Below are positions 12,966 to 24,359 of a stretch of 64,000 nt of DNA, in pieces. The notes beneath the pieces were generated by a model. It had not been told where the DNA came from. It ran no database searches and saw only the letters and a list, made by a program, of their open reading frames with translations. The stretch's first letter is position 1. The number at the start of each line of letters is the position of its first letter. This DNA comes from Carya illinoinensis (lineage: Eukaryota > Streptophyta > Magnoliopsida > Fagales > Juglandaceae): positions 24,082,501 to 24,146,500 of the forward strand of contig NC_056758.1 in assembly GCF_018687715.1 (NCBI RefSeq), given 5' to 3'. The translations under genes and the position numbers were made by a program.

Positions 12966-12994
12966 CATAATTCAAGTCCAAGTTCATGTCAAGA

Positions 12995-13165
12995 AGTTAA
13001 GAATAAGCAATCATGGTAACTCCATGAGATAAGAATACACCATCATGGTAACCCCATGAGATAAGAATACACTATCATGGTAAATCCATGAGGTAAGAAT
13101 AAGCAATCATAGTGATCCTATGAGATAAGAATAAGCAATCATGGTGACCCCATGAGATAATAATA
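12995..13165 (+). repeat. Tandem repeat, about 32-36 base unit
   Basis: Five consecutive units of the type AAGAATAAGCAATCATGG followed by T(A/G)A(C/T)(C/T)CCATGAGAT. It directly follows the AATCATT array within the same LTR. No coding role. Confidence 0.8.
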
Positions 13166-13175
13166 AGTTTTAGAT

Positions 13176-13610
13176 CAAGTTCATGTTATGTTATGTTATG
13201 TTCACGTTAAGTTTCAAGTTCATGTTCATATCATATTATGTTCACGTTTATGTTATGTTCAAACTCATGTTCAAGTTATGTTCATGTTCATGTCATGTTA
13301 TGTTAACGTACATGTTATGTTCAAGTTCACGTTCATGTTATGTTATGTTCATGTTTATAGCATATTTCAAGTTCACATTTATGTCATGTTATGTTCAGGT
13401 TTATGTTAAGTTCAAGCTCATGTTTATGTTATGTATGTTTACATTCATGCTATGATTCAAGTCCATATTATGTTTCAAGTTCACGTTCATGTTATGTTGT
13501 TAGTTCATGTTATGTTTTAACTTCAAGTTCATGTCATGTTAAATCAAGATCAGTTCACGTTTCAGTTCAGGTTATGTCAGTTATGTCATGCTCTATGTCA
13601 AGTTATACTA
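13176..13610 (+). repeat. TTCAAGTTCATGTTATG-type low-complexity array
   Basis: Irregular repetition of CATGTTATGTT and TTCAAGTTCA(T/C)G words. The apparent Met/Cys/Tyr/Phe-rich open frames here are products of the repeat and not genes. A shorter version is present in the 5' LTR at about 22225-22460, and a reversed version at about 46890-47130. Confidence 0.75.
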
Positions 13611-14242
13611 TGCTTACTTTCGACTTTAATTATACATTCATGCTTTTACTGCTATGCATGCATCATTAACCTGTGTGCCAGTTTCATGTTAACTTATTGA
13701 GATTTGTAATCAAATCTCACCGTGGTAGTCCCAACTACCATTCCTCCGAAATGGTAGGCAATGTGTCAGGATCAGAGCAGGGAGCAGACATTGGTAAACT
13801 GGAGAAGGTTCACTAGACTCCGCAAACACGATGCGGAGCTTACAGCTTCCATAGTTAGTTTTTGGACAATATTCTGGCCTCGTTAGTTGAGTTACACGAG
13901 TTACTCAACGAATTTCCTCAATAGTGTATTTTGGTAATATAAATATGGAGTTTGGCCTCCCATGTTTTTGAGATTACAGTCTTCGGAGACTCATACTGAA
14001 ATCCTGGATGTTTATTTTGTTAAGTATGCTTGGATTATAATTTAACTATTTGGGATATTATAAGTTTGGTGCATAGTATTGCTAAAAAAAAAAAATTATC
14101 CATTGTGAATATTGCATAATACTAGATGCATGATAGGAATATTGCATCTCATATATCATGAACGAGAATAGATAACATTGTGTTGCATTTTTCGATGCTT
14201 CAAATGTCCATTCGATCCCAAGCATAATCTGGGGGCGTCACA

Positions 14243-14247
14243 CACTA
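14243..14247. repeat. Target-site duplication CACTA, right copy
   Basis: Matches 3648-3652 exactly and follows directly on the terminal GTCACA of the LTR. Confidence 0.9.
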
Positions 14248-14567
14248 GCTAGCTCAAACCATCATGACCCATACCTCTCTTACAAAATGCATGCCTTGAC
14301 TTGTTGCCCATTGTACCAGTTCTGGTAAGCTCTTTCACTCCCTTGGAATTCACCTCACAAGCTGCCCATTCCATCACCACCGGATGGCTTGTTCACACAT
14401 ACACAAGCGGCCTAAACTTGCAAGCAACCCCTCCATGTCAAGCCATACCCTGCCCTGCACATCCAACCCGCTCCAAGGACCTCTACCCCTCTCTTTTTAG
14501 TCCCCTTGTGTCCCACATGCTAGCCTAAGTCAAGTCCTACACACTCAAAGTCAAAACAAAGCCCTTA
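14248..14567. other. C-rich unannotated segment
   Basis: Pre-insertion flank of the solo LTR. A 75-codon open frame exists but shows no motif or family likeness. I see no gene here. Confidence 0.4.
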
Positions 14568-15082
14568 GAGGACTAGTAGTGGACTTAACAAAGTTTGGCC
14601 AAAATTTGAGTAGGAAATTCACTTTTATAAATTTAGTTAGCCACTTTTCAACAACATCAAATAACAAACACTCCAAATCTATTGCTATTCTATTAAAATA
14701 TTGATTCTAACCTTTTCATTTATTCTATTTCTAATTGTAATTTGAATATTTATTCATTATTAAAGAATTACACATTAATTTTCTGATGTTCATATTATTC
14801 CATTGGATGAAATTTTCTAACAGTCTTTTTTTACAACTGCTTCCATATCGAATCTCGGTCCAATAGAAAACTACAATTCAAAAACAATGTTTTCTACATT
14901 AATATGAAGGAAAAACAGTAAGAAAGAATTGGAAGTCAGATTACATCACCAACCAAGCAACTCAATCAAATTAACCCATTCATGGACACATCAGACCAAA
15001 AGAAGGTAGAGAACTACAGTTACAACAATGTTCCTCAGCACGTGGGAAAGAAGAATTTTTTATAAGTCCACTACTAGTGCTC
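14568..15082. mobile_element. MITE, PIF/Harbinger (Tourist)-like, 515 bases
   Basis: Terminal inverted repeats: GAGGACTAGTAGTGGACTTA at the left and the reverse complement of GAGCACTAGTAGTGGACTTA at the right (15063-15082). The left 70 bases match the reverse complement of the right end of the element at 62825-63404 (shared ACTAGTAGT, AAAGTTTGG, AAATTCACTTTTA strings), so they are one family. That second copy has a TAA duplication. Here the flanks are TTA and GTG, so the duplication has mutated or an end is off by a few bases. No coding capacity. Confidence 0.7.
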
Positions 15083-16299
15083 GTGTGCAACCTAGTGAAG
15101 GAAAAGAAAGTTCCTCTCCTCTAGTTTTCTCACGCCCACATTCACTTCCAATTCTTTTAGCTTTTCCTCACACACACACACTTTTACTTTAGCCCTAGTT
15201 CACACAAGGGAAAAAGAGAGCAACTCATTTTTTAGTAAAAAACCGAGGGGGTGCAAGTGTGTGTTGAAGTGGAGAGTTCTCAACCCCTATCAGAGAGCCT
15301 CATCTTTTGGTAAGCAAATTTTCTTCCTTGTCCTTTTAAAGTGTTATATGAATAAGTTAGTAAATTATTGGAAGTTTTATCATGGAGAAAATGCTTGGTT
15401 TTGTGAAGTTGTGTGAAAAAGAATTTTTTGGTTAGTATGCTTTTTGTTAAGTGATGAGTATACGAGTTTAAGTTTTGTTAAAAGTTAGATTGTTGTGACT
15501 TGGAGGATGATTGCAATTCTTGTTTGAACCTATAAATGGAGTATATTACTTGGTCATATATTTTTTGTTTGAATTTCACGTTATTATAATTTAGAATGCC
15601 AAATAGAGTTAGTATATGTCTTGGTTAGTGTCTTTATGTTGAGCATGGTTGATTTTGAGTTTAATATTTGTAAGTGTTGGATTTTTATAAGAAAGATAAT
15701 GCTCAAGGGTCGAATTAGGCTTATGAATGTTTCATCGGTTAGATCTAAAAGAAACTCATTGGAATCAAAGCATAAGCATGCTAAATGATCAAGACTATCC
15801 AAGCATATCTTCGGTTTTGGCCTTAATTGTGTATATGGCTTTCTTTCCAAACATGTTTCGGTTTACTAAGTTGATTGGAAGTGAGAATCTTCAAGAAGTG
15901 ATTTTGATCATGTTGAGGTTAGAACATTTTAGTAACTTTGACATTTTAATCATTGACTACTCAATAAGTGAGGTCAGGATTTGACATTGGATTTCCATCG
16001 TTGTGTAAGTTATTATTTTTTTTGGAAATTTTATCCTCTATGACTTGAAACAAGTGAATGAATAGGCTATTGAACAGGTTGATGTTGAAAATTGTAGAAT
16101 ATGAGCAAGGAATAGGCTATTGAACTCTATTCATGTAGAATATGAGCAAATAATAAACTTGGTTAAATGGTTGCAAGTGAAGGTTTTTAGGATTAAATTT
16201 CAAATAGCAAGATGTTTACACTCGAGGGTTTTCGGGTAGGCAAACATTTTGGGTGTGACATATGAAAACAAAATTTGTAAGCTAGAAATGGATTCAGAA
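15083..16299. other. No gene seen; decayed repeat sequence
   Basis: AT-rich, with a CA-rich stretch near 15170. Frames at about 15727-15984 and the reverse 15584-15850 have no motif. The text near 15260-15310 resembles the family B LTR leader region only weakly. Confidence 0.4.
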
Positions 16300-17834
16300 T
16301 AGAAAATATGTGAGGTTTACGAAGTTTGCGAATTTTGGGGTTGAAACACAATAATGGAAAGTTTATGGGTCAAATTGTAATTTTCAAAAAAATTGAAGGG
16401 ACTATTTGCAAATCTTTGTTTTTGGAGGTTTAGTAGTTTTGATGAGTTTTTATGGTGTATTAAATGGTCCCTAACCTTCGTGTGTATTTATTTTATGTGT
16501 TTAAAAGAGTCTGTAAGTTAACTTCTAACTTACTTCTAGTTTATGTTTATATGTTTAATGATAAATGTCATGTTATAGATCAAGGTTATTATTCCGAGTT
16601 CCATTAATATCTGAAATGTTTATGTTATATTATATTTTCATGTGTTATGAAATATGAATATATGTCATGCAGCATGAGTCAAACATGTAATTTTTTCTTA
16701 TCATGAATCCAATGCTAAAATGAGAGATTATCCTAATGGCATTGCCCTATCCACTATGGAGTGGGTAATAATGGATTGGAATCCCCTGGGTTGACGAAGA
16801 ATATTCAACAAGCTTTTAATGGTAGCAGAAGGTTTCCAGAGCAAAGTTGTAGCACCTAACACTGGTGGGTGAGAAATAAGATGCTTTTTAGTGAAGTTAA
16901 TTTGATCTTCCAAAAGCTAAAAGGTACTCATGCTGAAAGCATTACTATATACCTGAGTATTCCTACTCTGGATGATGTATTCACAGCTGGTCAAAGGGAC
17001 TTGTGATGTGGTGCAGTAGCGAGTAGGAGCACACGGTTTTTATGGGGAACTGTGAGACGTTCACCCTCTATAAGAATAAGAACAAGAATGAATGATATCT
17101 TATAAAATAAAGTATATAATGAAAATATGAAGTTTTGATGACTTAAGTTATTTTTATGAAAATAAGCATGTCATGAAGTACGAAGTCCTGATAATGATGA
17201 TGTTTCTTTTTAAACAAGCTCATGTTAAGCATGCACATACATTATGTTTATTATTGTGCATACTTTTTAAATTGTTGGTTAATTAGTAGTATAATTTATT
17301 GAGACTTGTGAAAATTTCACCGTGGTAATTCCAACTACCATTACCACCAAGAATAGTAGAAGATGTGTTAGGCCATCATGCATGAAGGAGGGCATTCCTG
17401 CTTGGATGAAATCGAATAAAGAGGGACTAGACCTAGAGGAATTCATGGGGGTCATTCTCCAAATTTTTAATATTGTTTTGCTGTTCATAGCTGAGTTGTG
17501 TGAGTGACTTAACCTTTAGACTGGAGACTATGTAGATATTGTAATTAAAGATTTCCTACTCCAGTACAATATTATTTTGTTCTTAAGAATAAGCCTTTTG
17601 ATGGAGAATGAACTAGCATACAAGTTTAATGTTATGAAAAGTATTTTAGGGTTTTTAGTTTGTTTTGGTACATTTTATAATTAAATAAATTTCTGTTACG
17701 AATGATGCATACTACTAGATACAGATTAGATGCATTGCATATTATCTGTCATAAATGTAGGTATGTAACATTGCATTGCATGTCCTAACGCTTCACTTTT
17801 AGTTAAATCTCAAGCGAAGGTTTAGGGTGTCACA
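16300..17834 (+). mobile_element. Diverged family B-like LTR fragment
   Basis: Shares ordered modules with the family B LTR: a block of the AGTTAACTTCTAACTTACT type near 16515 (compare about 12010), GATTATCC...CCCCTGGGTTG near 16722-16790, TTGAGACTTGTGAAAATTTCACCGTGGTAATTCCAACTACC near 17300-17340 (compare about 13697-13740), and an end at GGGTGTCACA (17825-17834). Spacing and sequence differ enough that it is a related but older or different family. Its left end is not defined. No target-site duplication found. Confidence 0.5.
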
Positions 17835-18656
17835 GTGGTGCCAAGAATAACCTAGTTGTTAATGTCGGCTTTAGGCATGTAATCATGGATCAAATGGCAA
17901 CAAGAAAAATAACTTGCAACAGAATAAGTAAAGGTTTAGTTAGAGACTAAATGCTAATTGAACTAGAGGTTTAAAAAAGTAAGAGATTCTTCTATTAACA
18001 ATAATAATATCCTCGTGTCACTTTTATTTCTGAGATAATATTATGCACCACAAACTTATCATCATTTACATCCAGGTACAATGAACCAAACAAGGTTTGT
18101 CACCTAACTAAATAGTACATCTTAACAAAATACAAATAACTAATAATGGAGATAGACTTCTGTTTCTATGACTTGGGTAGGATCAGTCCTTCTTCCTCGG
18201 GAAACTCCTCTTAGGCTACATTTGCATCAAGGTTTACGGTTTTGGTAAATGAAACCGCAGGTAGGTTAAATATCTATGACAATACTACCAATGCGAGACA
18301 ATGTACATGAATATGCACGTACTATTTTATGTAAATGATTTGTGAACACATATATTTATGCATGTCGAGAAATCACCCTTTGACACAAACACATGTATCA
18401 TAGTTAACATAAATATATAAGCATGTCCAGGAATCACCCTTTGAGCAAATCTTATTTGTGCAAAGTTACTATCAAGGTAAGGAACCATAGTCTAAGAAAA
18501 TCACATAAAACTCATCATATAAATACCAAGTAGGGAACCACTCACCAATTGACGAGGGGAATCACTCTACGTAGTCAACATGCAAGCTGATTCACCAATT
18601 TCAAATCATTCGACATGGGAAATCACTCAACCCGGTCAATACACCTAAAGATAACA
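17835..18656. other. Unassigned; contains a short reversed family A-like tract
   Basis: No gene. Around 18217-18265 the sequence reads GCATCAAGGTTTACGG...ACCGCAGGTA, resembling the reverse complement of the family A LTR segment at about 3155-3200. This suggests a decayed LTR in minus orientation into which the family B element inserted. The bases TAACA at 18652-18656 precede the 5' LTR and would be the left target-site duplication; the right copy is lost with the truncated 3' LTR. Confidence 0.4.
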
Positions 18657-21600
18657 TGTAACAGCCCACTAGAAATTCAATGGTGAAATTTCTATAGACT
18701 TTTGAAATATTGTGAAAACTCCGTAAGTTTTCACGAATCGACTAATCGCACAGGTTTTAGTCTGTCAACATAGATAGTGTTATCACTCATTATGGTGCCA
18801 GAAATAAAATTTTAATTGTTTGAGGTAGTTAGAAGTGTCAAAATACGTTATGGTCTGCTCCAATAGACTCAGTTGATTATTTATGATTTTATGGTGCAAT
18901 AACCCATTCTCTTAATTTTCAGACGAAATCCTGTTTGAAACTGTGAATTTATTTTTAGGGACACTTCAGGGTTGAATTTTGGTAAACAATTTTCACTGTA
19001 AGTTAATATGAATATTTATGATTTTTTCGTACTAAGTTATTATGCATTTCTTCGGAGTGAATAGTAATCTCGATAAGCGTACTAAGTGCAGTGTTTTCAA
19101 AATCACAATATGGAATGTCCGAATTAGGTTAGAGAAGTTTTATTTAGACACTTGGAAAGATCTTAGCCACACATAGTGAATAGTATTAGACACTTGGCAC
19201 AAAGAGGAACCATTAGATGGATTTGTGAAGGAAATCAAGGTGTGAGATCATGCCACCTAAACAAAACTTTTTTTCATCTGATCAACCAGATTGAGCCAGA
19301 TCAAAGAGGGTTTCAACCATAATGAAACCATAAATGGTTGGAATCTACTTGAAACCCCAAAAACTTGGTTGAAACCACAGTTTTCCCAAACCTTAAAGTT
19401 GGCCTTCAAACCCTCTTTGATCCAATTTCTAGTATTGTGTTTAATCACTTGATTAAATCACTTCCACATGCTATTAATTTCTCAAATTCTTGTTATGATA
19501 TCATTATCCAACCTTTTAAACCTTGGAAATTTGATTGGGCCAAGAAAAAAAATTGGATTTGGGCTTGATAGCATCTCAATCCCTAACCAAACCCTCTTTA
19601 AACCCCAAATTGAAGTCCACTTGGTTGAGACCCACCAAGACCCACAAATTTAGCCACCTTGGCAAAGCTTCTTGAAGAAGTTTCCCTTCCCCACATGGCA
19701 GACCATCTACTATGCTTGGCTGCACCCAATAGTGCCTTGATGATATGGAGAAACCCACCTCATCAACCTCCATACCACACAGCTTCAACAGGCAATCTTC
19801 TCCCTTCACTATTCTCCACTTTATGTCACATAGCCACCTCCAATCAAAGATCATTCAGTCCATATCTTCCCCTATAGAAGTCGAGACGTGTAAGACACAC
19901 TTCCTTCTCCTTCATCACTTCTTCACCCCATTCTTAGAGAGAAACCCAAAAGAACTCTCTCGGGCAGATTTATGGGTGTTTTTATGTGGCACTTTTCGAC
20001 CATTTGTAAGTATTTTAACACGATGAATCCTTCATAAAAGTTATTCTTATTTGAGTTTAGTTTCTATAGATATATTATTTGTATAATTACATGGTCATTT
20101 GGTTGGTAGAAAGCATTTTTAACTATGGAAAGGTCATTCTGGGCGTGAAACTGGAGAGTATGTTATGTTTTGAATTTTTGACCAAGCTAATGGACATATC
20201 TTGGTCCGAAATGTTTACGGAGTGTTGTTAGCATGTTTTGAAGAGTGTTCATTGAAGTTTTGTTGCATGAATAGAGCTTTTGATGATATATTTTCTTAGA
20301 TCTAGAAACTTGAAAACTAGAAGTGGAAAAACAGTTTTTATTTGGAGAAAGTTTGAATATTTCGCGATTTGATCTTACTCTAATGGCTTTGATATTTTTA
20401 TATGATGATCCTAAGTCTCTTTTTTTCATTTTAGGATATTATTTTGAAGATATTTAGCATTAGTTTCAAAGATATGATTTTTCTATGCAAGAGAATTTCG
20501 GTTAGGCCTAAGATTTTATATTTTTGAGTTAGATCCATGTTTTATTGAGTTTTAGCCATGTGATTTTAAGTTTGATGGTTGGATATTATTTAGGACACAT
20601 TTTTAAACCATGTGATGCTTTATTTCAAAGATCTCACCTTCTTAAGCCATTGATCAAGAGATTTATGAAAACTAGTTAAGAAAAAAGTTTCTATTTTTGG
20701 ACTAAGTGTAAAACCAAAAACTCCAAGTGCTATTCTATGATTGGTGAATTGTGTTTGATAATTTAAAGCATGGTTGATCTTAGGATGGTGTTATGAAAAT
20801 GTTAGAAGTAAGTTTTGTTTTTTTTTTTTAGAATTCTTGGAGATGTTTTGATTTAGGGACAAAGCTTGTGATTCAAGTGTTTGGATCTTTTTACAAAAAA
20901 GTTTGGTGTTGATTATTAACTTTTTTAAAATGGATGTTTTAGGTATGGTTTTAAACTTAGGATAGGAAGATCTTTGTTGCAAAATTTTGGTTTAAGCATG
21001 AGTTTTGAAGTTGGAAAGAATTACAACAAAAATAAGATAAATGACCTATGGATGTTTTGGCCATGGTATGTTTTCCATAGTTGTGATTTGTTTTAAATTT
21101 TTCTGAATTGATATTTGAGTTTAGGACAAAATTTACATGAGGAATATAAATTTTGAAAATTTTTGGAGTTAAAATGTGAAATCCTTAAGTTAGGGGTAAA
21201 ATGATCATTTTCCCACATGTAGAGGGTAAAATGATAATTTTATTCTAAATTGTCTCTTTTACACATTTCTAATTGTTAGTAATTAAATTTTTAACTTTAG
21301 AATATTCTCTTACAGTTCCTCGTGTTTCGCGCTTTATTTTCATTGAACGCAACAAACGAGGTAAGTTAACTCTTAACTTACTATCAGTTTTTTTGTGTAT
21401 GTGTAATGGGTAAGGGAAACTATATTTTATGTTTGTATGTTGTTATATATACCATGCCATGTCATTACATGTTTATCTGTTACATGAATTATTCTATCAT
21501 GAAATACTTATTTGTTACATAATATATTTTGTCACATGTTATGCCACGTTATGAACTATTGTCTATTACATGCTATACTATGTTATGAAATGTTTTATGT

Positions 21601-23049
21601 TATGTTAATGTCTCAAAGTATGTCATGTCTGTCATCTTACGTTCATGTCACGTACGCTACGTCAGGACTTCTGTCTTTTCATATTCATGTCACGTCTGGT
21701 CTCGAATACAATTTGTGTATCTTGAGAATAATCATGTTAAGTTATTCATGTCAATCAAGACCCTAAGTGCTAGGATGGGGTAATATTCTAGTGGAACTCC
21801 TTTGTTTATGCTGGAGCGTCTAAATAAGTGTGAAATTTCCTGGGTTAATGAAGTACAGTCAACAGGTTGCGAATGGAGCCTAACAAACTAGTCACTGAAG
21901 CACGCCAGACACTAACGCCGATGGAGCTATATTTTATTTTACGTGTGTTTATAACAAGTGTGACCCAAACAATTCATGGAGCCACAACAACTATGGAGCA
22001 TGAAGTATAGGGCCACAACAACTGTGGAGCATACACTATGTGAGACACAGCAATTGTGACACGTAGAATACGTGGGGCCACAACAACTGTGGAGTACATA
22101 TTAACACACTCACAGCTGGAATAGATACCTATGTTGTAATGTAGTAATCGGCAGGGACACATGGCTCAAGAGGACCCGTGTAGCACCCATATGGCCACTT
22201 TATTAATTAAGTCTATTGAATAAGATTCCAAGTTCATGTATTTCACGTTCAAGTCATGTTTCACGTTACCTTAGGTTCAAGTTTACGTTCATGTCAAACT
22301 TCAAGTTCATGTCCATGTTATGATTTAAGTTCATGTCACGTCAAGCTAAGTTTCTGTTTCAATTCAATTATGTCAGCTCATGCCATGTTATGTCAAGTCA
22401 CATTATGCTTCTTATTTTATGCCATGTTATGTCAAGTTATGTTATATTTACTTTTGACTTTGATGGTGCATTCATACCTTTATTTCTATGCATGCATCAT
22501 TAACTTGTGTAAAAGTTTCCCGTTAATTTGTTGAGATTTGTAATCAAATCTCACCGTGGTAGTCCCAACTACCATTCCCCCCAGAATAGCGAGCAGACAC
22601 CGATAGCCTAGAGAAGGTTGACTAGATGCCGTAGACGTGATGCGGAGCTTTCAACTTCTATAGTTAGTTTTTTTTAGACTGTATTCTAGCCTCGTTAGTT
22701 GAGTTACATGAGTTACTCGACGAACTGGTTCAATAGTGTATTTTGGTACTATAAGTATGGAGTCTAGTCTTCCATGTTTTGATATTACAGTCTTCTGAGA
22801 CCTGTACTGTAATTGTGGATATTTATTTTGTTAAGTATGCATGGATTATGCTTTAATTATTTGGGATGTTATAAGTTTGATGCATAGTATTCAAAAAAAA
22901 ATTATCTGCTATGAATATTGCATAATGCTAGATACATGTTAAGAACATTGCATCCTATATGTCATGAACGGGGGCAGGTAACCTTGTGTTGCATATCCCG
23001 ACGTTTCAGATGTTCGTCCGATCCCAAACGGAAATATGAGGGCGTCACA
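18657..23049 (+). mobile_element. 5' LTR of family B element, 4393 bases
   Basis: TGTAACAGCCCACTAG start, GAGGGCGTCACA end, followed within four bases by a tRNA-iMet primer-binding site. It is colinear with the solo LTR at 3653-14242. Long A/T stretches dominate 20000-21300. The middle (21975-22110) carries its own short tandem repeat in place of the AATCATT array of the solo LTR. Confidence 0.93.
21975..22110 (+). repeat. Tandem repeat around GGGCCACAACAACTGTGGAG
   Basis: Three to four imperfect units of about 40 bases (at about 21978, 22010, 22075, with a degenerate one between). The core CCACAACAACTGTGG is an imperfect palindrome. Specific to this LTR copy within the window. Confidence 0.7.
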
Positions 23050-23052
23050 GGG

Positions 23053-23064
23053 TGGTATCAGAGC
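23053..23064 (+). promoter_or_regulatory. Primer-binding site, tRNA-iMet type
   Basis: TGGTATCAGAGC, the standard plant LTR-retrotransposon match to the 3' end of initiator methionine tRNA, three bases after the LTR end at 23049. It fixes the LTR boundary and the + orientation. Confidence 0.95.
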
Positions 23065-23216
23065 AATACATCTTTGGGTTGTAAATCCACATATCCTTAG
23101 GAAATGCACCAAATATTAGGTTTGAAATTTTAGTCTTCATTAGGCTTAAATTTCTTGAAGTATGGGAGATAGTACGTGTTCTAATACGTGTACTCGTGTG
23201 TTTCAGGAAGTGACAC

Positions 23217-24272
23217 ATGACTCGCGGTAGGATACCTTGGAACCCAAAGGAAGGCATCAATCAAGAGAATTTGAATCCCCCAATGGATGGATGATTAGCT
23301 GAAGCTATACATCTGTTGGCTGACGTGCTTAGACAACAGCAACAACAACAAGCCCACGTACCCAGAGCCGAAGTTAGGGGTTGTCCATATGAGAAATTCT
23401 TGATCCATCTTTACCCGAACTTTTCTAGTAATGAAGGGCCACTGAAAGCTGAAAAATAGATTATGGATCTCGAAAGGACATATGAGATTTGTGATTGTAC
23501 TGAAGACCAGAAGGTTCTATATGCTAGATACCTATTTCAAGGAGAAGCTGGAATATGGTGGGATACACAAAGGTAGCTCCTAGTAAGGGAACTAGGAAGT
23601 CTCACTGCACTATCATGGGAGAGATTTAAGGAAGAGTTCGACAATAGATTCTTCCCAGATTTTGTGAAAAAGCTGAAGGCACAAGAGTTTGCGACCTTAA
23701 CTCAAGGCAATTTGACCTTAGAACAATATGCTACTAAGTTTAAGGCGTTAGGAAGATTTGCAGCCCACTTGATTTCTACTCAAAGGATGCAAGTGTAGAA
23801 GTTTCAAGCAGGAGTTCAGCCAAGGATCTGTAGTCAAGTAGCTTGCTTAAGAATATAAAATTACCAAGAGTTGGTAAATGTGGCCGCGATAGCAAAGGCT
23901 GAGCAGAGGGGTCTGGCGATCCATATCAATTCTAAACGAAAGAGGACCATGCTGTTTGTGGCAAGTGGTAGTGCTGAGAAGAAAAGGTCTTTTTCTAACC
24001 CGGCAAAAGGCAAGTGAATAGTCACAGGAGGATAGATGAGGTTTGTTTTTCCTTTATTCCCTAAGTGTGGAAAGCGTCATCCTGGAGAGTGTCACAGTGG
24101 TTATGGAGTTTGTTAGCGATGCGGGAAATCGAAACATTTGATTAGAGATTGTCCCAACACATCACAAGGCAGTGGAGCTAGTGATCACAAGCCAAGGCCC
24201 CACATCCCAGCGCGACCCCAGGTAATATTGATTCTGATGCATCAGAGGTTGAGGAAGCTGGCTTCATCACTG
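23217..24272 (+). pseudogene. gag: Gag of family B chromovirus (broken)
   Basis: Chosen start ATG at 23217 (MTRGRIPWNPKEG). A Gln run (about 23338-23350) precedes the capsid-like retrotransposon gag domain with YARYLFQGEAGIWWDT, LSWERFKEEFDNRFFP and LTLEQYATKF, then a nucleocapsid region with a CPxCGKRH-like element and a CCHC knuckle (RCGKSKHLIRDCP, about 24117-24155). Several in-frame stops (for example just after PPMDG, EK and QR) and a likely 1-base indel near 24225 break it. Gag forms the virus-like particle. The frame leads into DSDASEVEEAGFIT directly before the intron candidate. Confidence 0.85.
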
Positions 24273-24359
24273 GTATTTTCCTTAAAGTCTTTATGATTTT
24301 GTTATTAACTTGAGTGTTAGAATTATTGTTATTAATAGTATCACGTTATATTTTATTAG
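24273..24359 (+). other. Candidate 87-base intron between gag and protease
   Basis: Begins GTATTTTCC and ends TTTTATTAG, about 80% A/T, with a branch-point-like TTATTAAC near 24302-24309. Joining its flanks gives ACT-G/GA-AAC, that is FITG then NVNLLRFTTC and the protease motif LFDSGAS, which has the expected spacing of ten residues between the conserved TG and the LFDSG core in related chromoviruses. The length is a multiple of three. If retained, the frame meets TGA at 24311-24313, ending translation just after Gag. An unrelated 87-base insertion is the alternative. Confidence 0.6.

Larger units (their letters stand above)
3653..14242 (+). mobile_element. Family B solo LTR, split by a LINE
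   Basis: Starts TGTAACAACCCACTAG and ends GGGGGCGTCACA. It is flanked by a perfect 5-base target-site duplication CACTA at 3648-3652 and 14243-14247. There is no primer-binding site, coding or polypurine sequence inside, so it is a solo LTR left by recombination between two LTRs. Excluding the LINE at 6315-11946 and one LINE duplication copy, the LTR is about 4.94 kb. It matches the 5' LTR at 18657-23049 over most of its length, but its middle (12391-13600) carries much larger tandem arrays than that copy. Confidence 0.92.

Noticed and set aside
13183..13669. Met/Cys/Tyr-rich open frames
   Set aside because: Overlapping frames of a CATGTTATG-type repeat; no motif and no start context. Likewise the reverse frames at 47442-48478.
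24222..24359. Alternative intron with donor CAG/GTAATA at 24222
   Set aside because: The donor looks stronger, but joining to 24360 does not give the protease frame and would delete the conserved residues before it.
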